NCBI GenBank assembly: GCA_947561585.1
Contig: CANNZV010001856.1
Coordinates: 144,414-208,413 of the forward strand
DNA from: Caprella mutica
Lineage: Eukaryota > Arthropoda > Malacostraca > Amphipoda > Caprellidae
DNA: 64,000 nucleotides
Direction: 5' to 3'
Position 1 is the stretch's first letter; every line of letters starts with the position of its first letter. Both the position numbers and the translations under genes were made by a program. The notes beneath the pieces were generated by a model. That model worked only from the letters and a program-made list of their open reading frames with translations. It had not been told where the DNA came from and did no database searches. Positions 55,462-64,000 of the stretch are shown here, one piece after another.

Positions 55462-55945
55462 AGCTATTAGCTATAGGTTATTAATGTCGTTAATATTATT
55501 GTACTGAGGTATTATAAAGCTTATTAATGTCTTTAATATTATTATGCTAAGGTATACTATAGCTTATTAATGTCTTTAATATTATACCAAAGGTATTATA
55601 TAGCTTATAAATGTCTTTAATATTATTTATTATACTAAGGTATACTACCTATAGCTTATTAATGTATCTAATATTATTATACTAAGGTGTTTTATAGCTT
55701 ATTGATGTCTTTAATAATATACTAAAGATATTATGTAGCTTATAAATGTCTTTTATAGCTAATAATGGTATTGTACAGATTATAAATGTCTTTTATACCG
55801 AAAATAATTCTAAAGGTATTATACTACCTAATGGTATTATATAGCTTAAAATTATTTTATAATATAGGAATTACCTATGAAATCATAGCTGTAGCTTATA
55901 AGTGTCTTTTATACTGAAGACATTATAGCTATAGCTTCTAAATGT
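55462..55945 (+). repeat. degenerate ~50-bp tandem repeat
   Basis: About nine divergent units with AGCTTATTAATGTCTTTAAT then ATTATTATACTAAGGTATTA, spaced 45-60 bases. Confidence 0.75.
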
Positions 55946-56159
55946 CTCACGTTCTTTTGATGGATGAACAGTTCTTGGTTGAAAATTTAATAATGTTACT
56001 TATAAGGTATAGGTTTTCTAATTTCATATGCAGCTGCGGTATTCAACACAGGCCTCGGTTGTTATTTTATTTATTTCGAGATAGGTTTGTATTTTCATTT
56101 TGATAAATATCCTTACAGAATTCTTTTTTTTACAAAAAAAATATTTTAATTTGAAGCAC

Positions 56160-56530
56160 CTATACTATCCTAACTAGTTAGGTAGCTAACTATAAGAATT
56201 ATTAGTAGGTACCTAGTTTGGTAGTTAACTATTAAAAATACTTAGTTAGGTAGGTAGTTAACTATAATAAAATACCTAGATAGGTATTTAACTATAAGAA
56301 TTACCTAATTATGTAGTTAACTAGTTATATGAGTTACCTAGTTAGTTAATTAATTTGCTAGTCGACAAAGAATAGCTACCTAGTTAGGCAGTTCATAATA
56401 AGAAATAGCTACATAGGTAGGTAGTTAACTATCTACCTAATTAAGTAGTTAACTAACTATATCAATTACCTAGTTAGGTAGTTAACTAACTATATGAATT
56501 ACCTAGTTAAGTATTTAATTTAATGTGTTC
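56160..56530 (+). repeat. degenerate TAGGTAG/TTAACTA tandem repeat
   Basis: Repeated ACCTAGTTAGGTAGTTAACT then ATAAGAATT units of about 30-60 bases, strongly diverged. Confidence 0.75.
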
Positions 56531-57020
56531 AAATTAGCCTGTAATTTCCTCAATAGCTACCATCTGTTTCTAATGTTAATTCGTGACTCCATCAAAAATT
56601 ACCTATTAACATTTTTAATTTTCTTTTCTTCCATTAGAAATTTGACCCTCAACAGATTTCCAGATTTTTGAATGTGGTGTATATTTACGCTTTTTTTTAA
56701 AGGCAAGTATTCTTCCAATAATTTTTTTCATCCCTAAGTAATTACAATTAAAATTAGGCATGTTTAAAATTATTAACCCGTTATTTGTAAAGAATTTATT
56801 TAAATAAATATTTACCTTTTATTTACCAAATAAATTTTTTTATTGTTACTAACTAGGGTAAATACTCTATTATCGTTCGCAGATATATACCGGTACAAAG
56901 TGTTTTTCTACAAAAACAGAAAAAAAAAAATTAAAATAATCAATTTAAATTAAAAAAAATACTCTAAGAGTCTGTTTATTTTGGATAAATTAACTATAGG
57001 GTTTAAATTTTTAACTAGAT

Positions 57021-57195
57021 AGGGTAAGTACCGAATTATTGGACAGTTCCACATCTTCGGACATAGGTAGCTATAACAAAAAATCATAATAATAATTATT
57101 TAGCTTTAATTTTAATTAGTATCCATGATAAGTTAAATATTTCTTTCTTACATGTCCGAAAATGTGAAACTGTCCGATAATTCGGTACTTACCCT
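57021..57195. mobile_element. MITE, family A
   Basis: AGGGTAAGTACCGAATTATT and CACATCTTCGGACATA at the left; CATGTCCGAAAATGTGAAAC and CGATAATTCGGTACTTACCC at the right. TAGTATCCATGATA at the centre is one arm of the shared core. Confidence 0.87.
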
Positions 57196-57394
57196 AGCCA
57201 GTTAAATAGTAAATAGGACTAAATTACTGTTGGCACTATCTAATATGTTTAACCCCTCCTTTATCCCTTTATCTTGTTAACAGCTGCTATCTCTTTATTT
57301 ACGAGGATGTGGTTAAACTTAACTATGTGAAATAGTTACCTTAATTAACTCTTATTGAGAAACAAAACTTTCACTGCCTCGTGTGTCATAATTG

Positions 57395-57547
57395 GGGTGT
57401 GTTACGAGTTATCGAACACTACCACATTTTCGATCATGTAAGATAAATATAATAGTTATTTTAATATTTAAATTAATAGTTAAATTTATGTTTTTTTGTT
57501 TATATGATCGAAAATGTGAAACTGTCCGATAACTCAGAATATACCCT
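57395..57547. mobile_element. MITE, family A variant
   Basis: GGGTGTGTTACGAGTTATCG and TTTTCGATCATGTAAG at the left; TATGATCGAAAATGTGAAAC and CCGATAACTCAGAATATACC at the right. Confidence 0.82.
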
Positions 57548-58010
57548 AGTAATACATTTAAATTTAAATTAGGCATAAATTAGAAATCTACATTAACTTT
57601 AATTTTTTAAATTCTATTTTTCTTTGGTTAAAGAGAAAAAAGTTACCCACACGTCCGCACAAATTTCTATTTTTTCATGTCAGGTCCATCTATACTGATT
57701 TTTTTTTTCAGTATCTTTATAAATATTCAATTTAAAAACTCTTATGTTATTTTAAGCTAGAAATAATACATTGAAATAGATATTATTATATCTCAGAAAT
57801 TTGTTTTTATGCAATAATTTGACCTTTTATTCTTACTATAATTTGTAGTAGTAAATTGATTTATTTTGTATAAGATTGGTACCAAGCTATATAATTATTT
57901 TTTCTCCATGCTATTTAATTATAGCTAATCAAAATAATAGGTAATGTAGCTAAATTTTACTTGATATTTTAATAAAATATTGTATGTATAAGTACATAGA
58001 TTTAGCATGT

Positions 58011-58172
58011 AGGGTAAATTATGAATTATTGGTCAGTACTACATCTTCGGTCATATAAGAAAAAACAATATAAAAATTATTAGATAGCACTGTGTAATAA
58101 TAATAATTTTTATATTGTTTTTCCTTATATGACCGAAGATGTAGTACTGACCGATAATTCGTTACTTACCCT
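58011..58172. mobile_element. MITE, family A
   Basis: AGGGTAAATTATGAATTATT and GGTCAGTACTACATCTTCGG at the left, mirrored by GACCGAAGATGTAGTACTGA and TTCGTTACTTACCCT. Closest to the intron 6 element. Confidence 0.87.
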
Positions 58173-58265
58173 AGCTATATTCTATGGTAGGGGGGTAAAT
58201 ATTATATTACCGTTCAAAATCGTTTTACCTGTTAACAAAATAAATGATCACGTAAAACTTTATAG

Positions 58266-58470
58266 TGCAAGTTACGAATTATCGGTCAGTTTCACATCTT
58301 CGGTCATATAAGAAAAATTATTTAGTATTTTAGTTTTATTTTAATTGGTATCCATGATACCTGCTGGTATCATGGATACCAATTAAGATTGATGTTAATC
58401 AATAATTGATTTATAATTTTTCTTACATGATTGAAGATGTGAAACTGTCCGATAATTCGTAACTTACCCT
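58266..58470. mobile_element. MITE, family A, with palindromic core
   Basis: Left arm GTTACGAATTATCGGTCAG, right arm CTGTCCGATAATTCGTAACT. The centre has TTGGTATCCATGATACCTGC then TGGTATCATGGATACCAA, nearly perfect. Confidence 0.87.
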
Positions 58471-58920
58471 CAAAAAATCTATGAAATTAATCTTGAATTA
58501 TTGTGAAAATTGACCTTGGATTTTTTTGATTGGCAATTCGTTCGTATTCAACATAATTTAATATTTCGCAAGTGATTCTTTTTATCAGTAATTATATATG
58601 TTTATTAAAAGATATATTCTATTATTCTGTGGCTATTAACTCTTTTTTTTCTATTAAATTTATTTGTCACATTTTTTCTGTAGCTACTGAAATTATCTGT
58701 TGTATAGCAATATCAAAAAAATAACGTAAGGATGAAAATGTATATTATATTTATTTTTAATTTCAAAATTTATTTTCTGGAATTAAAAAAGTGTTTCCTA
58801 TTTTTTTTTTAAATTTAAAAAAAAATCTATGTTTTTTTAATGTCGCCAATAATGTAACATTTTTTAATATTGGTAGTTCATTGCCGAGAGTTTATTAATA
58901 ATTTTTCCTTTGCTATCACT

Positions 58921-59030
58921 ATGGGTAGGTCTAGGCTGTAGCGGGCATTGTGTCACCTTCGGATAAACCTGCGGGCTTTGCTGATGTTGTGACGCGGGCT
59001 TTCACCGCTCTGGGCCATGGAATAGATATT
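58921..59030. other. GC-richer repeat fragment, unidentified
   Basis: A block with repeated GCGGGC motifs (CTGTAGCGGGCATTGTGTCA, CTGCGGGCTTTGCTG, GACGCGGGCTTTCACC) standing out from AT-rich DNA. It may belong to the retrotransposon whose 3' end follows, but I cannot prove it. Confidence 0.35.
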
Positions 59031-59329
59031 ATATAGAAAAGGAAAAGGTACTGTGTTTAAATGTTAGATTTATAAAGTATTACTTTATTTAGTATGTGCC
59101 AACTTTATTTAGTATAGCTATAATGTGTCTAGGTCTACATAATTTAATATGATATGTTTACTTTATTTAATATAACATGTTTATTTTGTTTAGTGTAATA
59201 TTTTTTATTTTATTTAATATAAATCTATAACTCTTTTGAACCTAATTCCATGATTTATAGGAATAATGTTAATTTAAAGTATTTTTTACATATATTTTAT
59301 CGGTAGCTAGCTACACAATTTTATAAAGT

Positions 59330-59832
59330 TTTGGCCCCCAGGGGCTCTATCCTGAAGCTGTCTGTGGTGAATGGAAAAGAAGGGGGGTGGCGTCCCTTGG
59401 GCCCCGAACTGTTGTAATTTGGATTATGGATTGTCTTTTTTCATTTTTACCATGTTTATCATTTTTTAAACGCTACTTGCAGTTTTAGAGGATAGCGCTA
59501 GGGTTATGCTCTTCAACTACGAGGTCCTAAATTTTGTGTTAGGTAGTCTCGTAGGCTTCATTTACTATCACCTCTTCATTTTCCTCTTCCATCCGTGAGT
59601 GCAGCCACCGGTGCTTGTGTCCCGTTTCGTCACATTCCTTGGTAAGTGACTGCATTCACGGAGTAGCTCTTCTGCATCCATGAGCATTGTCACCGACGGT
59701 GGTAAGTGACTTTGTTCATGGGGCCACTTTTCTTTCTGACTGCTTCTTCCAGTCCCTTGTATTTAATTTCCTTTTGACATCAGTGATATGGCCTTTGGTT
59801 CCGAAGCAGACGTTAAACCCCTACTAAAATAA
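59330..59832 (+). mobile_element. non-LTR retrotransposon or SINE 3' fragment
   Basis: GC-richer sequence ending in GGTTCCGAAGCAGACGTTAA, ACCCCTACTAAAATAAA. The last 200 bases match 62725-62925. The shared 3' end with a short A-rich tail and different 5' extents suggests 5'-truncated retroposition. No open reading frame for a reverse transcriptase is visible. Confidence 0.55.
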
Positions 59833-60163
59833 AAAATTATAATGTTTGGTATTTAAAAGAAATCCTGAATTAAGTTTGTAGTAATTTAATTATGTATTAC
59901 TATTATCGAAAATAAATAACAAGCAAGGTAAAAAAAATCAATTTAATAGATAATTATCATATGTTCCCCGAAGTTTATTTAATTTGTAGTGTGTATATAG
60001 TTTCAATACTCTTATTTACAATAATTCTTCATTTTCAATGTGTTTATTACTGACACTTTACTTTATTAAATAAAATGATTGATTTATGTATTTACAGTAC
60101 CTCATAATAATTTGATAGTCTTATTATATTTTCTATTAATTCTATACTTTTTAAAAATATATT

Positions 60164-60360
60164 AGGGTAAGTTTTGAGTTATTGGACTGTTTCACATTTT
60201 CGATCATGTAAAATATATATAATTATTATATATTTCATTTCTTATTTTGATTGGTATCCATGATGCAAGCAGGTATCATGGATGCCTACGGTCCTACCCG
60301 TTAAAAATAATATAAGTTAAATAATAATAACTACATATTTTTCCAACTCGAAACTTACTA
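60164..60360. mobile_element. MITE, family A variant, degraded
   Basis: AGGGTAAGTTTTGAGTTATT and TTTTCGATCATGTAA at the left; the right end keeps only CAACTCGAAACTTACTA. The centre has TTGGTATCCATGATGCAAGC and AGGTATCATGGATGCC. Confidence 0.65.
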
Positions 60361-60365
60361 TAATG

Positions 60366-60530
60366 TAAGTTCCGAATTATCGGTCAGTACTACATCTTTG
60401 AACATAAAAGAAAAAACAATATAAAAATTATTATTATTCCACAGTGCTATCTAATTATAACAATTTTTATATAGTTTTTTATTATATGACCGAAGTTGTA
60501 GTAATGACCGATAATTCGGAACTTACCTTA
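60366..60530. mobile_element. MITE, family A
   Basis: AAGTTCCGAATTATCGGTCA and GTACTACATCTTTGAACATA at the left; TATGACCGAAGTTGTAGTAA and CCGATAATTCGGAACTTACC at the right. Confidence 0.83.
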
Positions 60531-61068
60531 ATTTCAATTAATTCATGTTATAAAAAATGTATTACTATAAAATTCTCTCTTGTTACTATATATAATAGGA
60601 CTAACATCTCAATATGGTTAGACTACTATCAGTTGACTGTTAACAATTGAAGTGATAGATGGCATAGTATTAATGCTATCATTATACCACACACTATCAT
60701 TATCTAACGGGTACTATCATCTAGAATACACACTCTCAATGTTAACTATATCATATACTCATTCATCAGATTTAAGAGTTACTTAAATAGAAGGAATGAG
60801 CATTTAATACATTTTTTCTTTAATTTTTCTTCTGATTTTTGTAGCAGATGGTACCTAGTTGTTTTACAATGTAAATTATGTACATTAATTTATATCGCAA
60901 TGAATAAACTAGTCAAGCACGAGCATGAAGAAAATTATATCAATTGTAGTACGAAACTGAAATTTTGATTTTGTTTGTTGATTGAATTTTTTTTCTAGTT
61001 ACATATATAATAATAATAATAACAGTTGTATAAAATAGATATACATTTTTCTTAAGATATTCAATTCC

Positions 61069-61316
61069 TTAATCTTCTCTCACTCTTTAATTCTTCTCTC
61101 ACTCTTCAATTCTTCTCTCACTCTTTAATTCTTCTCTCACTCTTTAATTCTTCTCTCACTCTTTAATTCTTCTCTCACTCTTTAATTCTTCTCTCACTCT
61201 TTAATTCTTCTCTCACTCTTTAATTCTTCTCTCACTCTTTAATTCTTCTCTCACTCTTTAATTCTTCTCTCACTCTTTAATTCTTCTCTCACTCTTTAAT
61301 TCTTCTCTCACTCTAT
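61069..61316 (+). repeat. 19-bp pyrimidine-rich minisatellite
   Basis: About 13 near-identical units of TTCTTCTCTCACTCTTTAA. Confidence 0.95.
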
Positions 61317-61346
61317 TCATCAATACAACAACTATGACTGCTTTTC

Positions 61347-61495
61347 ATCAATATATGTACCATCAATATAGGTACTATTAATATAGGTACTATTAATATA
61401 GGTACTATTAATATAGGTACTATTAATATAGGTACTATTAATATAGGTACTATTAATATAGGTACTATTAATATAGGTACTATTTATTATAGGTG
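61347..61495 (+). repeat. 15-bp minisatellite
   Basis: About ten units of ATAGGTACTATTAAT, starting only 30 bases after the previous array. Confidence 0.93.
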
Positions 61496-61679
61496 CTACC
61501 CATGACTCACTCTTTACTCTTTTTTTCACCTCCTTTGACCTGGGCTAAGGCAATTCCTAGCTCTATTACCTCCTCTACAATTAAAGTGTACTCTGTAAAA
61601 CTTCAGCTCTATGTTTTGTCTATAAAATGATTACCCACATCTGCCACTGATTTAATTATAGCTATTTTCTTCAATTTCT

Positions 61680-61957
61680 ATGTGTGCTGATAGCGTTTTC
61701 GTTGCGCCATATGTTCCGTACGTATGTAAATTGGTACTGTGGCACATACCTATCTATATGCAAGCAGTTGACCCTCAAAAAAGTACCATCTCCAGTGAAA
61801 TGGTACCACAACTGCATCCTAATGCTATTCCTACCGGGAGAATTAGAACATGCTGTCATTTCAGTGCAGTTTGGTACGCAATGCACTTCTATCTCTTTTC
61901 TTCCCATTGTTATGAGCATGATAAACGCTAACGAAAAGGTCTGCGTTGTAGTTTAGT
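61680..61957. other. stretch open on both strands, unassigned
   Basis: Three frames of 82-90 codons are open over the same 250 bases, two on the + strand and one on the - strand, and base composition is more balanced than around it. I recognise no domain. TAGCGTTTTCGTT near 61690 has a weak inverted partner (AACGAAAAGG near 61931), so this may be a worn mobile element rather than a gene. Confidence 0.25.
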
Positions 61958-62094
61958 AACTACTCTAACATATGGTTAACGACGTGAAGAAAGTGGAGGC
62001 TATTACTGTAACTGACTGTACACTGTGCAGGTGTCAGGGTACTACTGTAAGTGACTGACAGGTGTCATGGTACTTCTGTAAATGACTGTACACT

Positions 62095-62310
62095 GTACAT
62101 GTGTTCCTTAATCCTTTATTTCACTGTACAGGTATTCCTTTACTTCACTGTACAGGTATTCCTTTACTTCACTGTACAGGTATTCCTTTACTTCACTGTA
62201 CAGGTATTCCTTTACTTCACTGTACAGGTGTTTCTTTACTTCACTGTACAGGTGTTTCTTTACTTCACTGTACAGGTGTTTCTTCACATCACTGCACAGG
62301 TGTTCCTTTA
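62095..62310 (+). repeat. 24-bp minisatellite
   Basis: About nine units of TTCACTGTACAGGTATTCCT plus TTAC, with GTGTTTCT variants at the 3' end. Related CTGTACACTGTGCAGGTGTC sequence precedes it (62010-62095). Confidence 0.93.
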
Positions 62311-62724
62311 CTCCTGTACATCACTGTACCCTGTGTACTTAACCGTGATCTTGAATGACTCTCATCTCAGTGACTCACTGCATTATTATCTCCCAATGCG
62401 TGTGTATGCATTAGTACGTAGCTATATACTACATACTCTTATTAATGTATTGACAATGTAACGGCGTAATATCCATTAATAATTTAAACCCTAGACTGAC
62501 TATGCAATTCATAGTGCGCAGAAAAATTATACATATTTATATATATAAAATAGAATAGATGCTCTTTGTTCTCTAGATAGGTTCTTGATATAAATGCACC
62601 AGACTTAGGAAGTGCTAAAACAGTTTGCTTATTTAAAACTGTTCAATACAGTATTAATCTGTGATTTTTTAATTCACTATTAACGGGAATTTATTTATCA
62701 TTAGCTATTTTTTATTTTTCCCTT

Positions 62725-62925
62725 TCCGTCACATTCCTTGGTAAGTGATTTCACGAAGTAGCTTTTCTGCATCCATGAGCATTTTCACTGATTATGTGAC
62801 TTTTCCTGGAGCCACTTTCCTCTCTGACTGCTTCTTCCAGTCCCTTGCACTTAATTATCTTTTGACGTTAGCGATATGGCCTTTGGTTCCGAAGCAGACG
62901 TTAAACCCCTACTAAAATAAATAAT
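62725..62925 (+). mobile_element. retrotransposon 3' fragment, second copy
   Basis: GTCACATTCCTTGGTAAGTG, GCATCCATGAGCATT, CTTCTTCCAGTCCCTTG and GGTTCCGAAGCAGACGTTAA match the end of 59330-59832, with two internal deletions. Ends in CTACTAAAATAAATAA. Confidence 0.6.
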
Positions 62926-63093
62926 GATTTAATTGAATAATTAATTACATTGCTGTCGTTTATTTTTCTTTGTAATTTAAATAATAAATAACTGAATAAT
63001 TGCCAGTGAAATCTTTAACTAATTACCTCACTCATTTAATATTTATTATGTATACTATTTTTACATATATATGTAGGTGTATACCTTTTATTT

Positions 63094-63379
63094 AATTCAT
63101 TACTCAATTCATTACTCAATTCATTACTCAATTCATTACTCAATTCATTACTCAATTCATTACTCAATTCATTACTCGATTCATTACTCAATTCATTACT
63201 CAATTCATTATTCAATTCATTACTCAATTCATTACTCAATTCATTATTCAATTCATTATTCATTTCATTACTCAATTCATTACTCAATTCATTACTCAAT
63301 TCATTACTCAATTCATTATTCAATTCATTACTCAATTCATTATTCATTTCATTACTCAATTCATTATTCAATTCATTAA
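63094..63379 (+). repeat. 12-bp minisatellite
   Basis: About 24 units of TCATTACTCAAT with occasional TTATTC or TCATTTC. Open on both strands because the period is 12; not coding. Confidence 0.95.
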
Positions 63380-63639
63380 TCTTTAATTTACCTGTTAAAT
63401 CCATTTTAGTTACTTACCGTCAATCAATCAGAGGTTATGAACTCTTCACAGTTTATTTTTTTTTATCCACATGGTAAATAAAAAAAATAGTGTTTCTGGG
63501 GTGGGCGGAAATGACACAATTTATGAAGAAATAAAATTTTTATGCGTGACTGTAACGTGCGTAGATATTATTTTATGCAGTGATAAAAAAAGTAATTAGT
63601 CTAATAAAAGTTCTTTATTTGAATCATGTTGCTTTTTTT

Positions 63640-63855
63640 ATTTGATTTGTATCCATGATACATGCAGGTATCATGGATACGAGTATTGAAATAAAAGGTA
63701 ACATTTTTATTCACCTTTTACTTTAATTCATATCCATGATACCTGCAGGTATCATGGATATGAATTAAAAATTGAGGTAATTACAAATTAACAATTATTA
63801 GATATTCATTAGATCGAAAATGTGGAGTCATCCTATAACTCGTAACTTACCCTCA
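63640..63855. mobile_element. MITE remnant with two palindromic cores
   Basis: TGTATCCATGATACATGC then AGGTATCATGGATACGA (63649-63683), and CATATCCATGATACCTGCAG then GTATCATGGATATG (63730-63767). The right end has the family A terminus GATCGAAAATGTGGAG and TATAACTCGTAACTTACCC; the left terminus is not recognised. Confidence 0.65.
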
Positions 63856-64000
63856 TTCTTTAATTTAAAGTTCTAACAATCGAGCAGTGGCTGCAATTTC
63901 CATACTGCATTTTGCTCATTTTTTCCCCAATTTGTCATTCGGCATTTTATATCTTCGTTTGAAAGATAACTATTAATTTATTAGCCTTCTATTCCCTATT

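Larger units (their letters stand above)
55222..64000. other. unique non-coding DNA after the duplication
   Basis: No exon is recognised in 8.8 kb. It holds degenerate tandem repeats, several family A elements, two retrotransposon 3' ends and a minisatellite cluster, listed separately. Confidence 0.6.

Noticed and set aside
58921..59030. tRNA-derived element or tRNA gene
   Set aside because: I could not fit A and B boxes or a cloverleaf to the GC-rich block.
63077..63404. Asn/Glu/Leu/Ser and Ile/His/Tyr/Ser repeat frames
   Set aside because: By-product of the 12-bp minisatellite on both strands.

Overview
This is an AT-rich eukaryotic window with long introns, GT-AG splice sites, minisatellites and short inverted-repeat transposons. 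Every confident coding exon belongs to one gene, the synaptic priming factor unc-13 (Munc13), on the + strand. The exon sequences look arthropod-like, the introns carry TAGGTAC-type runs, and there is a pogo-type transposon with a PHD finger. I therefore infer an insect, perhaps a hemipteran, but the species is not identifiable from sequence alone. Layout: 1-3257 is intron, with a 1.4 kb 15-bp minisatellite running up to the first visible exon. Exons 1-4 (3258-5973) encode the end of the C2B domain and the start of the MUN domain. Exons 5-20 (9574-21294) complete MUN and the C-terminal C2C domain, with a stop codon at 21292-21294 and a poly(A) signal at 21873. A flank without recognised coding genes, rich in palindromic MITEs, follows to 27741. 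The central event is a partial tandem duplication. The block 6259-27741 (from a minisatellite in intron 4 through exons 5-20 and the 3' flank) is repeated at 32028-55221. The second copy therefore has exons 5-20 but none of the upstream exons. I see only six synonymous and no amino-acid changes across its 2,289 coding bases, although its introns differ by substitutions, indels and large minisatellite length changes. A decayed 4.3 kb pogo/Tigger-like element (27742-32027) sits exactly at the junction: its left inverted repeat touches the end of copy 1 and its right inverted repeat is followed by a short scrambled scar leading into copy 2. Just before the transposon (and repeated near the end of copy 2) is a sequence resembling an insect core promoter plus a first exon. 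In copy 1 this points into the transposon and then into the orphan unc-13 exons, so a truncated MUN-C2C product is conceivable. An uncollapsed-haplotype assembly error is the main competing explanation for the duplication. From 55222 to 64000 there is unique non-coding DNA with more MITEs, two retrotransposon 3' ends and a cluster of four minisatellites. No tRNA, rRNA or CRISPR feature was seen.
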